A DNA stretch of 22,223 bases from Chara braunii (Eukaryota; Streptophyta; Charophyceae; Charales; Characeae), in the NCBI GenBank assembly GCA_003427395.1, contig BFEA01000257.1, positions 487,680 to 509,902 on the forward strand. The letters run 5' to 3'. Position numbers and translations under genes: made by a program. This document shows positions 1 through 8,612 of this stretch, in pieces. Under the pieces are notes generated by a model that made no database searches, had not been told where the DNA came from, and worked only from the letters and a program-made list of their open reading frames with translations. The stretch's first letter is position 1; each line of letters begins with the position of its first letter.

Positions 1-855
1 TTTGAACTCTTACGCTCCTTCTCCTGCTCCTCTTCCGGCGCTTCCTCCGCCCGTTCCCGTTTCCCCTTGTGCTCGTCCCGCTCCTAACCGCCTCCCCGTT
101 TTCCCTGCCGCTCCTCCTCCCACTCCTCCCGCTCCTCCACCCGCACCTCCTCCGCCCCTTCCCGTTTCCCCTTGCACTCCTCCCGCTCCTTCTCCCACTC
201 CTCCCGTCCCTTCTCCCGCTCCTCCCACTTCTCCTGCCGCTCCTCCGCCAAACAACGTGACAAAGATCCCGCCATAGCCCCGCTCCTGCTCCTTCTCCCG
301 CTCCTCCTCCCTCTCCTTCTCCCTCTCCTCCCTCTCCTCCCGCTCCCCCTCTTGCTGCTCCTCCCACTCCGCCTGCTCCTTCTCCCGCTGCTTCTCCTGC
401 TCCTCCCCCGGTTGCTCCCCCTCCTTCTTCCGCTCCTCTTCCCGTGCCATAGCTCCGTCCCCGCTCCTTCTCCCACTCCTCCTCCCGCTCCTTCTCCCGC
501 TCCTCCTGGCGCTCCTCCCGCTTTTCCTCCACCTATATCTCCTCCCGCTCCTCCGCCTCCCGCGTGCTGGTTAACCCCCTCCCGCTCCTCCTCCCGGTCC
601 TTCTACCGCCCCTCCTCCCGCGCCTCCTCCGCCCCTTCCCGTTTCCTCATGTGCCAGCTCCTTCTCTCGCTCCTAACCCCCTCCCCGTTTCCCCTGCCGC
701 TCCTCCTCCCGCTCCTCCTCCTGCGGCTCCTCCGCCCCTTCCTGTTTCCCCTCCCACTCCTCCCTCTCCTCCTCCCGCTCCTCCTCCCACTCCTCCTTTT
801 CCCGCTCCTTTTCTCACCACTCCTCCCGCTCCTCCAGCTCCTCCTCCCGCTTAAA
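1..855. repeat. Pyrimidine-rich degenerate minisatellite
   Basis: The plus strand is almost purely C and T, built from variations of a unit like CTCCCGCTCCTC. A higher-order period of about 104 bp is visible: the phrase CCGCCCCTTCCCGTTTCC (with small changes) starts near 47 and 152, and again near 629 and 732. The open frames here read as Pro/Leu/Ser-rich on the plus strand and Glu/Arg/Gly-rich on the minus strand, which is what low-complexity DNA gives in every frame, so I call no gene. A mirror-like polypurine/polypyrimidine tract of this kind can adopt triplex structure, which is an inference. Confidence 0.85.
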
Positions 856-967
856 TCACCGACACTTTCAGCAAGCAGCCGCGAAGTCAAACCAAAAAAA
901 TGACGACACAAAAAGTGCGGGTGCATCTTCGACCGATTCGCATTCCCCGGGTGGTGCGACAAAAATA

Positions 968-1088
968 GTGGACTTTCATCTTCACGACGTGCGCCTGGTG
1001 GGAAAACGGGTCCGTGGACGTACATCTTCGTGACGTGCCACCTGGTGGAAAAACGGGTCCGTGGACGTACATCTTCGCGACGTGCCAC
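968..1088. repeat. 46-47 bp tandem repeat, 2.6 copies
   Basis: Copies lie at 968-1013, 1014-1060 and a partial at 1061-1088. Each begins GTGGACGTACATCTTC, continues with GACGTGC and CCTGGTGG, and ends with AAACGGGTCC. The first copy is the most diverged. A looser relative of the CATCTTCGAC core sits at 924-934, just upstream. The unit is not a multiple of three throughout, so translated similarity between copies is a by-product of the DNA repeat. Confidence 0.85.
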
Positions 1089-1137
1089 AACCGCTTCACA
1101 TTCGCGGGGTCGCACGCGAATGGTCCCCGACAAAACA

Positions 1138-1213
1138 GCGCCTGGTGGAAAAATGGGTCCGCGGCCCCAACAAAAAAGCGCCTGCCGGGAAAATGGGTCC
1201 GCGACCCCACACG
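1138..1213. repeat. 40-bp tandem repeat related to the preceding array
   Basis: Two copies start at 1138 and 1178 with GCGCCTGSYGGRAAAATGGG, followed by TCCGCGRCCCCA. The CCTGGTGGAAAAA..GGGTCC core is shared with the 46-47 bp array at 968-1088, so the two arrays probably come from one ancestral unit. Confidence 0.75.
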
Positions 1214-1343
1214 GCGGCGCTCGGTTTCTGTTGGGCCCGTCACGCGAGACCCTCTTCTTCCTTGAGAGTATTAGAGAAGAAGGAAAGAGAAGAAAGAATA
1301 ATGTGTCCGGGATACTGGACCTGGTCGGTGGCTGGCAGGTGTC

Positions 1344-1366
1344 CCTCCCAATCTATAGATGGGAGG
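1344..1366. repeat. Short near-perfect palindrome
   Basis: CCTCCC at 1344-1349 pairs with GGGAGG at 1361-1366, and the centre ATCTATAGAT is itself palindromic, with one unpaired A at 1350. No function is implied. It lies in about 200 bases (1240-1434) where I recognise no gene. Confidence 0.6.
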
Positions 1367-1434
1367 AACCACGGCCAGGAAGAGAGCAGCTATCACCCGG
1401 AGCTAACACTAGAGTCCGCAGCTAGGATGTAGGA

Positions 1435-1523
1435 CTACCGTCTTCATCCGAATAGAACACCTGGTCATTATCGCCCAAATACAGGTATAATGACCGGGCG
1501 TTATATTCGGGTGAAGACAGTAG
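1435..1523. repeat. Imperfect inverted repeat (hairpin), possible small MITE remnant
   Basis: The outer arms are 1435-1454 (CTACCGTCTTCATCCGAATA) and 1504-1523, complementary at about 18 of 20 positions. An inner arm pair, GGTCATTAT at 1463-1471 and ATAATGACC at 1487-1495, is perfect. A 7-bp inverted repeat, TTTAAGG/CCTTAAA, follows at 1526-1542. No target duplication is obvious, so the mobile origin is an inference. Confidence 0.6.
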
Positions 1524-1747
1524 GGTTTAAGGCCACCTTAAATTTACTAACTACAATTAAAAGCTATTGTGACATGCATAAATCGAGAAAGCTATCGTAC
1601 ATCTACCTATCTCCGCTCTGTGTGGCGGGCAGCACCCAAGCTCCTAACACCTGGTAGCGGCTGGAAAGAATCACTTCCACAACCAGCCAGGAGGCGCGAG
1701 CCAACGATCTCCGCTGGTGAACCCAAAGCATCCCCCAGGAGGCCGCG

Positions 1748-1827
1748 GGGATTGAAAGGACGACATTGGGTATCGAACCCACGTCCTAAGTGACATTTAC
1801 GTGCTCAACCAACTGAGCTAGCTGGCG
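1748..1827 (-). mobile_element. tRNA-derived SINE head or degenerate tRNA copy
   Basis: On the minus strand an A box (TAGCTCAGTTGGTTGAGCA, from about 1820) is followed by a B box (GGGTTCGATACCC, about 1767-1779), the pol III internal promoter pair with tRNA-like spacing. The D-arm and T-arm can be drawn, and the anticodon loop would read GTC. The acceptor stem does not pair and the variable region is too short, so this is not a functional tRNA. It is homologous to the module at 2025-2092, which points to a SINE family. The body would run to lower coordinates; its end is not defined. Confidence 0.6.
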
Positions 1828-2024
1828 TGTTCTTTTTTAAATGCAACCAGAAAATAAAACAGAGTCGGACCCAGGCTTGGCAAATTTCAGTGTGCAGTGA
1901 AAATCAGGGTCGGCAAAAACAGGCTTGGAGGTAGTGGTTGTGTTACGGGAGCCTCTTTTTTTTTTTTCCATTTCTTTTTTGTGTTATGGGAACCTCAGAT
2001 TTGCGAATACATTTTTTTATGAGC

Positions 2025-2092
2025 AAGTGGCCTGGCTCAGTTGATTAGACACGCAAGTGGCATTCAAAAGGTTGAGGGTTTAGTCCCCACTA
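2025..2092 (+). mobile_element. tRNA-derived SINE head, second copy, inverted relative to the first
   Basis: The A-box-like TGGCTCAGTTGATTAGACA begins at 2033 and the decayed B box GGTTTAGTCCCC lies at 2077-2088. Between them CACGCAAGTGGCATT matches CACGTAAATGTCACT of the minus-strand copy at 1748-1827, so the two share an ancestor. The B box has lost the TTCGA core, so pol III activity is unlikely. Confidence 0.55.
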
Positions 2093-2182
2093 ACAACCTG
2101 CGGCACTCTTGGTGCCAACCAACTGAGATTGTAGTTGGTTTGCTCCCCCTGTTCATTATTGGGTAGAGTCCTTGGCCATCAC

Positions 2183-2224
2183 GGGTGTGTGTGCGTGTGT
2201 GTGTGGGTTGTGTGTGGTGGGTGG
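2183..2224. repeat. GT-rich microsatellite
   Basis: An interrupted run of GT dinucleotides (TGTGTGTGCGTGTGTG and continuations) ends in GGTGGGTGG. It is a simple sequence repeat in an otherwise unrecognised stretch between the SINE head and the foldback element. Confidence 0.8.
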
Positions 2225-2597
2225 AACTTGAAGTGAGTGCTGGCCATAGATACTATTGTTACGCGGATGGGGGCGTAAAAAGTAGATGGGAGGTGCAGCT
2301 ACTGGCAAAGTGCTCGTCTTTGTGATAACCGCGTGCTTGCTTCTTCCCCCCACCTGGCGGCTCCACCCTATTCCTTGACCACCGTCGATAACGGCGGGAG
2401 GGAACATGCTCGCAAGGTTCCTCTGTATAGGCTGGGAGTAGTGATAGGTAGGTAGTGAAAAATTGAGAGAAGAATGTAGCTTAGTTTAGTTTTTTTTTAA
2501 TTAATATGTAATAAATATATACTGTCAAACAGAGCTACCTGATAAACAGTAGGCAGAGAGGGAGAAGAGGACGCGGACAACAAATGAGGGGCTGAGA

Positions 2598-2657
2598 CAA
2601 AGTGTTGCATCGGAGTTTCACCGACTCATGGAGAGAGGCTGAACCCTCAACAGTTTG
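2598..2657 (-). ncRNA. Degenerate type III hammerhead ribozyme (left arm)
   Basis: Read on the minus strand, CAAACTGT (stem III 5' strand) is followed by T (position 17, the cleavage nucleotide) and by stem I GAGG-GTTCAG-CCTC. Next comes a damaged core (CCATGAG where CTGATGAG is expected), then stem II GTCGG/CCGA with loop TGAAACT. It ends with TGCAAC where CGAAAC is expected, and ACACTTTG (stem III 3' strand, 7 of 8 pairs). The 5' half is well kept, but both catalytic core segments are mutated, so self-cleavage is not expected. It is homologous to the copy at 3695-3735. Confidence 0.65.
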
Positions 2658-2708
2658 CAAAATTCCCGAACTGATTACGTTGTAAGTAACAATCCTCCTT
2701 AACCCCAG

Positions 2709-2987
2709 TTGTGGTTAAGCATCAGGGACTGTCCGACAACTGATACCCTGAGGTGGTGGGGACCACCTCAAGGTACCTATGACGAAAATCAATGCAAACT
2801 GTCACTAACCCACACCAGATGGAAAACTCTAATAGAATGTCGATTCACGCCCCATCACAAACCAGCAAAACACCCACAAAACAAAGAAAGGTCTATCACA
2901 GCCAAAACTACACTCCAGACATGTCGCTGCCTCGATCAATGCTCCGCGTGCATAGGTCGACGTGACCGCCCTCACCATGTCAACTAG
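2709..2987 (+). other. Open frame in left foldback arm, probably non-coding
   Basis: A 92-codon frame starts with a residue series containing CPTTDTLRWWGPP. A counterpart on the minus strand of the right arm (3226-3489) reads CPTINTVRWWGPP. The two agree for about 20 residues and then fall out of frame, while the DNA stays similar. The likeness is therefore best explained by the inverted repeat, not by selection on a protein. No known domain is recognised. Confidence 0.2.
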
Positions 2988-3535
2988 CGCACTGTGAACA
3001 ATCCAGTGGAAAACCGGTTCTTCCCACCTGTCAATCAGCCCCATCCAGTGGCCCGTGTGCATTTTCATGCCGGATTGCGGCACGCAGCAGACCATGGACA
3101 TCACCCCAAGGCTGATTCTACTTGAGAGGTAGGATTTTTGAATTGTTTTTCGCCAAGTCGGGCAAGAGCTACCGGGCCACCCTGGTAGCCTAGTAAACTG
3201 AATTATAGTATTCTCTCAAATTTTGTCATCTTGCGCTACCTACCAGCAGCGTGTCTGGAGTGGCGTGTCTAGAGTGTATTTTTTGTTTGTGACAGACCTT
3301 TCTTTGTTTCGTAGGTATTTTGCTGGCTTGTGATGGGGTGTGAACTGACAGTCTGTAGAGTTTTCCATATGGTTTGGATGAGTGATAGTCTGCTTTGATT
3401 TTCGTCACGGGTACCTTGAGGGCAGTGGTTGGTGGTCCCCACCACCTCACGGTATTAATTGTCGGGCAGTTGTTGATGCTTACCCACAATCGCGGTTAAG
3501 GTGGATTATCACTTACAATATAATCAATTATGGGA

Positions 3536-3692
3536 TTTTATATATATTTATATATGTATATATATATTATATATATATACACACACATATGTATACATCT
3601 ATATACACATGTATATATATAGAATTTATGTGTATATACATATATATATATATATGTTTGTGACGATATATATATATATATATATATATATC
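3536..3692. repeat. AT microsatellite inside the right foldback arm
   Basis: Runs of TA/TATG/TACA repeats fill this interval. Comparison with the left arm shows that the tract replaces the segment that held stem III 5' strand and the first half of stem I of the hammerhead: the arm follows its partner up to GGGATTTTA (3531-3539) and resumes at AGCCTC (3695). Tyr/Ile-rich open frames here are artefacts of the repeat. Confidence 0.85.
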
Positions 3693-3694
3693 AT

Positions 3695-3735
3695 AGCCTC
3701 CTGATGAGTCGGTGAAACTCCGACGAAACAGTTTG
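3695..3735 (+). ncRNA. Hammerhead ribozyme 3' half with intact catalytic core (right arm)
   Basis: CCTC at 3697-3700 (stem I 3' strand) runs directly into the invariant CTGATGA (3701-3707). Stem II is GTCGG 3708-3712 with CCGAC 3720-3724 around loop TGAAACT. GAAA lies at 3725-3728, and ACAGTTTG (3728-3735) is the stem III 3' strand. All core residues are present, but the 5' strand that should pair with ACAGTTTG has been replaced by the AT repeat, so alone it cannot fold. The left arm retains exactly the missing strand: CAAACTGT pairs 8 of 8 with this ACAGTTTG. Hammerheads of this order are known in plant retrozymes; that link is an inference. Confidence 0.75.
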
Positions 3736-3812
3736 TCACAGCCCCTCGTTTGTTGTCCTCTTCTCCCTCTCTGCCTACGGTTTACCGGGCAGTTCTATTT
3801 GACGATATATAT

Positions 3813-4702
3813 CACACGATGCCGAAGATAAGAGTTCATTGACAACATGTCACTTGTAGAGAAAAAAACTCGTAGTAACCACTAGGTTGTGTACAACATT
3901 CTTTGACATGAGGATATGTTCACATTCACTTCGCTCGCGTTTAGACAAAATGCACGAGTGTCCCATAACACGAACAAACGTTTTTTGACCAAGCATTGTG
4001 AGAAAGAGAATGGACATACAATTTTTATACAGCATGAGTCCTCTAGATGTTGTTGACAATTTTTTTTATTTTTTTTTATGCAAACAATTCTATGCAGTTG
4101 GTTGTCTTGTTTCCATTACCTGGTTCGCATCGATCAAAAGCAAATGAGTGTCTAGTTGCATCACTCGCCATCTATAAAAAAAATTGAATTTTTATGTACA
4201 CGTTTGTCTCCGGGTGCTTTAAAATATTAGCAGCCCGTGCTGCAATTAGCCCCTCGAAGGCAGAAAGGCAATCAAATATGAGAAAGAGAACGGAGACAAG
4301 TTTCCTAGAGGTGACAAATTCCTCAATTTTTAAATTCATAAATTTGAAAAATGATGGAAAAATGTTGAAGTGGCTGGAGTGAGAGATGCCAACCAGAAAC
4401 TGGAAGTGAGAGTTGTGCAGTTTCAGTTTGCAGCCAGAAGTAGCAGATCAGATGCATGCTTGAGACAGCGGGAAGTTATTGAGTCAAGCGCACAAATGTT
4501 CAACAAGTATACGTAATGCATAGCAAAGGGGTAAAAACAAAAAAAATGCATATCAGAGGAATGTGGAGTTGGACAATATTTTGGGCAACAGAGCATTCTC
4601 ACCGCAAAGCATACAACAGGGCCAAAAAAAAATAAAAATAAAATGCAACAAACAAACACATTGCAGGTAAAATAGACACGGAACAGACAAAGTCATTACA
4701 TC
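3813..4702. other. Unrecognised intergenic stretch
   Basis: About 890 bases with scattered A- and T-runs (for example 4061-4079 and 4623-4643) and only short open frames of at most about 80 codons, none with a familiar motif or coding character. No repeats were found by eye. Confidence 0.5.
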
Positions 4703-4797
4703 TGCGTGTGTATTCAATGCATTTTTTAAACCATATACAGATATGATAGTTGTGTGTGCACTCGATACATTTTTCCAACATATACATATTTGATACT
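4703..4797. repeat. Diverged 48-bp tandem duplication
   Basis: Copy one is 4703-4750 and copy two is 4751-4797. Both follow the pattern TGYGTGTGYAYTCRATRCATTTTT, then AACATATACA/ACCATATACA and TGATA. The period is divisible by three, so minus-strand frames show a 16-residue echo, but no stable gene is supported. Confidence 0.65.
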
Positions 4798-4893
4798 CCC
4801 TCCTATCGTTTTCATCTTTAACCCACAATCAAATGACTTAGCCAAGTTGGAAGGTTATTTGCAACTAATGACGAGTCAAACAACTTTAGTCCG

Positions 4894-4914
4894 AAATCAG
4901 AGAGAGAGAGAGAG
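4894..4914. repeat. Short GA microsatellite
   Basis: An uninterrupted GAGAGA run follows ATCA at about 4898 and ends before AGCACAC. Simple sequence repeat. Confidence 0.7.
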
Positions 4915-4978
4915 AAGCACACAACAACGTAGACAAGAACGCCATAAATTATCCCGAACGCGACCCACGTCGTTGAAT

Positions 4979-5172
4979 GTCTTATGAAAAGACCTCAAAC
5001 ACTGTCAAGGTAGCACCCTTCATCATCATCGCCAAAACCCAAGAACTACATTGAACCGGACCACTTTTTGACCCTGCCCGGGTTGTTTAATATTCAATGA
5101 GAAGGCCTAAAACACGGTCAACACAAAACTCTTCATCGTCAAACCCAGGAACCATGTTAAACCGCACGACGA
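4979..5172. repeat. Diverged direct repeat with about 114-bp spacing
   Basis: Copy one (about 4979-5063) contains GACCTCAAACACTGTCAA, CTTCATCATC, AAACCCAAGAAC and TTGAACCGGACCAC. Copy two (about 5093-5172) contains GGCCTAAAACACGGTCAA, CTTCATCGTC, AAACCCAGGAACC and TTAAACCGCACGAC. Order and spacing are preserved. The open frame at 5097-5318 starts inside copy two and has no recognised domain. Confidence 0.65.
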
Positions 5173-6861
5173 AAGTGGCCCAACGTCGCGTTCTCACCAA
5201 TCTGCCAACAGACACTCGTTTGGGGTGTCATGAAGGAAGGAGTATTGTAGCCGTCCTAGCTAAAGTAGATATAGGAATTTTATACGGTCCTACCAAACAG
5301 TTCCCTATCGCAGAATGAATCCTCATCGCATAATTACTTCAACTTTTTTGGTTACCCAATAGTATGTGTGGTCTATAGGGTCTGGCATGTCACAAACCAT
5401 TACCGAAAGACCCCTCAAAAATTTCCTTTGCCACAAAAAAATGCCAATTCTCTAGGGGGGACACAAATTAGGCCTAAAACAAAATCGGATTTATCCCCTC
5501 CTTCGAAAAGCAAGTGTCAAAGGCACATAAGAACCAGGGCTAAGGATAAACAAGGAAGCCCATAGGACAAAAACCATGTTTGGGGAAATTGTGCGAATAC
5601 CCTATCAGAAATCTTATGGTTAAGGCAGTTAAAAGCATTGCATGTCTCCACCATCTACTTTAAAATTGTAGGGTGTTGCTTTTTGTAAGTTCCAAGGAAC
5701 CCCCGAATACACCACTAAATCTCTAATCCATAATCTGTTGCATCCCAATGGGTAAGCACACGTACCTAATCATCCAACGTCTTACCGAACTCACATATGG
5801 TTAACGGGGACCCCCAGTTTCAACTCCTGATTAACATACCCAAAACTGAAATCAGGGTTTGGGAAAGTTCTTTTTTTGGTCTGTTTTTCTTTTCTTTTTT
5901 AAGGTTGTTGTGTACCAAATTCGGTCTCATTTGGAGTATTGGAATTTCCTCTGCTAAGATTTCTTAAATTTATCAAAATTTGCATGAAAGTGCATTTTTG
6001 CCTTGCCCTTTTATAAAGTTTTTTTTTTTTCGTTTTTTTTTTTTTTTTGCAGTTAGAAACTATGGTCTCTACTCTATGACTTGGTGGCAAGTTTGGTCAA
6101 AATTACCATTGGATTTTATTATTAATCACATGACAAGTTGTTTGAAAATTAGGACCTTTGTTAATCGTTTCTTACCGAACTCGGTGGATAAAATTTTCAT
6201 CATTCAATCGAAGACAGCATCCGGAAACCCTCGCACGCATAAATCCAATTTCAAAGTAAACAAGAACATTGCTTTAGTATCTCGTACCATCGTAAACCTT
6301 TTTGCACGGTGGAGAAAGGAGCTTAGTATGGCAGCAAGTTGTGTTTCTTGCAGACATATGTGCACAAATCTTATAGGTTCGACAACCTCAAATGATATGA
6401 ACGGATATACCCCTGATTTTTTTTGCATTGTCATAGACTGAACTCTCAATGTTCGCTCAAATATCTTCACAATGCATCTAAGAAAATCCCAGCAGCTACC
6501 TTTACTTGTTAGTTCACGGGATACATTTTTCTCGTAACAACTATGAAAACTCCTCGACAACTCTTCTGCCTTACTTCTCGATTCACCAACTCCTACCACG
6601 TCATGTATCATGCAAATAGTATTCAAGGTAAGTCAACATCTAAACTTAGGGATGTCATGAACATGAATGCATTATAAGCACAAAGTCTTTTCTATGAGAA
6701 TTCAAACTTGTTGTTAGGGAATCACCCTGCATGTTGGAACATATGTATTTTTTACATCAAATTGAACAAATCTCACAATGTCTGCGAATTCAACAGACTT
6801 TAAACCTTCCTCAATCTTACCCATCATAATTTTCGCCCCTTTCTCACTAAACCACCACTAC
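5173..6861. other. Unrecognised intergenic stretch
   Basis: About 1.7 kb without a convincing gene. The longest frame, 5980-6441 on the plus strand (153 codons), starts in a T-rich tract at 6019-6050 that gives a run of Phe, and it overlaps an equally long minus-strand frame at 6204-6626. Neither shows a known domain. T-runs at 6019-6030 and 6034-6049 may mark an old retrocopy tail, but no body is recognisable. Confidence 0.45.
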
Positions 6862-7905
6862 TCGACTTAGCTATCGGTGACATAAAAAAATAGAATACAA
6901 ACGTTTCTGGTCGGATAAATTTGGGCGTCTTTACAGTGGCCCGTGCGTTTTCTAAAATTGTGGCTTGTTAACGGGCACAACTTTAGGAAGTACTGGCGAT
7001 TTAAACTTTCCTCCTTTCATCATCCAAAACTCAACAACCCATTCCACAACCTTCGCGATAGTTTCCAGGGGAGATTACAAAACATCTCCTTAATGTCGAA
7101 TGCCGCATGGATCGAATGTTCCCTTGGTCTTTATCTTCTTATCACAACTGTCAATCTCTTAATCCGATCTGACGTGCTCTTCATATTAAGATGACTGTGA
7201 CCCAGACCGGGTAAATCTCACAACAGTCGATTAATCGCACGAGCTACACAATTGCTTGCAACCACCCCACACTCATGATGCGACGGACAAATTGACTTTC
7301 ATTTACTAACATCCTTGTGCTTAGGAAGCACATAAGCTTTGCCCAGTACTTCTTTAATTTCATCTATCCTTATCAGTGGGCTGCTATTGGGCCGTATCCA
7401 TTGCCTATAAATGGCCCGAGTGGCTCGATCAAACCCACTTAGGGGAAGATCCTTTTAAGCTCTGTATGTACCTTGTAAAAACCCTTTAGTGAAACATCAC
7501 TATATTTTAAGATAAAATTGGATTTTTGCATATCTTAGTGAACATAAAAATACCACACCATAATAATAATAATAAAGTTTTTTTTATTGTCGATTAGGTA
7601 CCCCAAACAATTTCACTAAGGTCGCCCAAGTCTAATAACCTAGATTTGTACCCTAATTGGAGATGAGAGGTTGTACCATACTTATTATCGGTACCAAACT
7701 TGTGTCGATACACGGGAAATGAGTTGTCAAAATTATTTGCATACCAACAATTGAGAATAATTAAACCACCAGTACTTCCTAAAGTCGTGCCTGTTAACAA
7801 GCCAAAAATTTAGGAAGCATACGGGCAACTGTAGAGCGCCTAAATTAATCCAAGTAGAAATGCTTCACTTTATGTTTTTCCACGATCGATAGTTGAGCCA
7901 AGTAA
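6862..7905. mobile_element. Old inverted-repeat (foldback) element
   Basis: The left arm (about 6862-7060) is the reverse complement of the right arm (about 7700-7905). The best-matched part on the left includes GGCTTGTTAACGGGCAC (from about 6961) followed by AACTTTAGGAAGTACTGG; the same words appear inverted at 7769-7805. Looser matches continue on both sides (ACATAAA, GGATAAATTT against GGATTAATTT). The region between the arms is AT-rich and has no transposase-like frame. Divergence suggests an ancient insertion. Terminal boundaries are approximate and no target duplication was identified. Confidence 0.6.
7560..7575. repeat. AAT trinucleotide microsatellite
   Basis: TAATAATAATAATAA run followed by a T8 tract. 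Simple sequence repeat within the spacer of the foldback element at 6862-7905. Confidence 0.7.
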
Positions 7906-8031
7906 CAGTGCTCTAAGGTTGTTACTGCCAAATCGCCATATACCCAACTATCATAATGGTAAAATTGTGGACATCACTAAACAAATTATGTGCATGCTCG
8001 AGACTGAGATGGACCTGTGAAATTGCAAGTA

Positions 8032-8364
8032 TACCTAACTTTTGGCCCCATAACTACAATTGTTCACCTTAAAAGTGAGTGGAGTGAGTATTGACCCATT
8101 TGACAATGTGGCATGCTAATCCCCCCTCTTTCCTTCCTCTCCTTTTCCTATCTGGTTTTACTTCCTCCTCCCTCCTTCATCTACTCCTCTTCCTTTTACT
8201 TCATGTCGGAGGAGGAGATGAAGGAGGGAGGAGGAAGTAAAGTCGGATAGAAAAGGAGAGGAAGGAAAAATGAGGGATTAACATGCCACATTGTTAAATG
8301 GGTCAATACTCACTCCACCCACTTTTAAGGTGAACAATTGTAGTTCTCGACCGATAGTTAGGTA
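8032..8364. mobile_element. Palindromic MITE with TA target duplication
   Basis: Nearly the whole 333 bases fold back on themselves. TACCTAACT at 8032-8040 mirrors AGTTAGGTA at 8356-8364. CAATTGTTCACCTTAAAAGTG near 8057 mirrors its complement ending near 8342, and GACCCATTTGACAATGTGGCATG mirrors the right arm. The purine/pyrimidine centre (GAAGTAAAA-type and GGAGGAGG words) also pairs. If the outer TA is the duplicated target dinucleotide, the element resembles Tc1/mariner-derived MITEs, which insert at TA; the family is not identified. There is no coding capacity. Transcription would give a long hairpin. Confidence 0.8.
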
Positions 8365-8396
8365 GAAAAAAAACTTGAGAGCAAAACGTTACGACT

Positions 8397-8560
8397 AGGG
8401 AGGAGAGAAAGGAGGGGGAGAAGGATCAAGATTAGTATGATTAACTTTCTATCAGCCATAGTCACCCTAACCCTTCCTCTCCTCCTTGTCATCTTTCCTT
8501 CCTTCTTCCATCTCCTCCTTCTCTCTTCTTTTTACTTTTGCTCCTCTTCGTGAAGGTATA
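8397..8560 (-). repeat. Purine/pyrimidine foldback, diverged copy
   Basis: A purine-rich left part (GGGAGGAGAGAAAGGAGGGGG) is followed by GATCAAGATTAGTATGATTAAC...CAGCCATAGTCACCCTAACCC and a pyrimidine-rich right part. On the minus strand the sequence GGGTTAGGGTGACTATGGCTGA corresponds to GGGTTGGGATTACTATGGCTGA at 9816-9837, so this is an inverted, decayed relative of the elements at 9779-10140. Confidence 0.55.
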
Positions 8561-8612
8561 GAGGATTTGTAGCAACATGTAGTTTAGCTTCCATGTGTGA
8601 TCAACATTTATA

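Larger units (their letters stand above)
2515..3812. mobile_element. Foldback element with long inverted arms carrying hammerhead remnants
   Basis: The left arm (2515 to about 2935) is the reverse complement of the right arm (about 3245-3812), with an unrelated spacer of about 310 bp. Matching landmarks include GTAGGCAGAGAGGGAGAAGA near the left end and its complement near 3774, AAACAAAGAAAGGTCT inside the arms, and GGTGGGGACCACC-like sequence. The arms are similar by eye apart from indels and an AT microsatellite inserted in the right one. Each arm carries part of a type III hammerhead ribozyme. Arms of this size with ribozymes recall retrozyme LTRs or Penelope-like pLTRs, but those repeats are usually direct; here they are head-to-head. 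I see no reverse transcriptase, so the element is non-autonomous. No clear target duplication was found. Confidence 0.7.

Noticed and set aside
10-903. Long open frames on both strands, Pro/Leu-rich or Glu/Arg-rich
   Set aside because: They coincide with a C/T minisatellite that is open in all frames; no domain, and composition follows the DNA repeat.
2709-3489. Paired ORFs sharing CPT..RWWGPP as a conserved protein
   Set aside because: They lie in inverted arms, and similarity is lost by frame after about 20 residues while DNA similarity continues.
3382-3704. Tyr/Ile-rich open frames
   Set aside because: Products of the AT microsatellite.
3695-3740. Type I hammerhead reading with mini stem III ACA-GTT-TGT and cleavage after GTC
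   Set aside because: The stem I strands next to the core do not pair in this reading, whereas the type III reading gains an 8-of-8 stem III and a stem I from the left arm.
5980-6626. Overlapping 153- and 140-codon frames
   Set aside because: No domain, a homopolymer-derived Phe run, and opposite-strand overlap; more likely chance.
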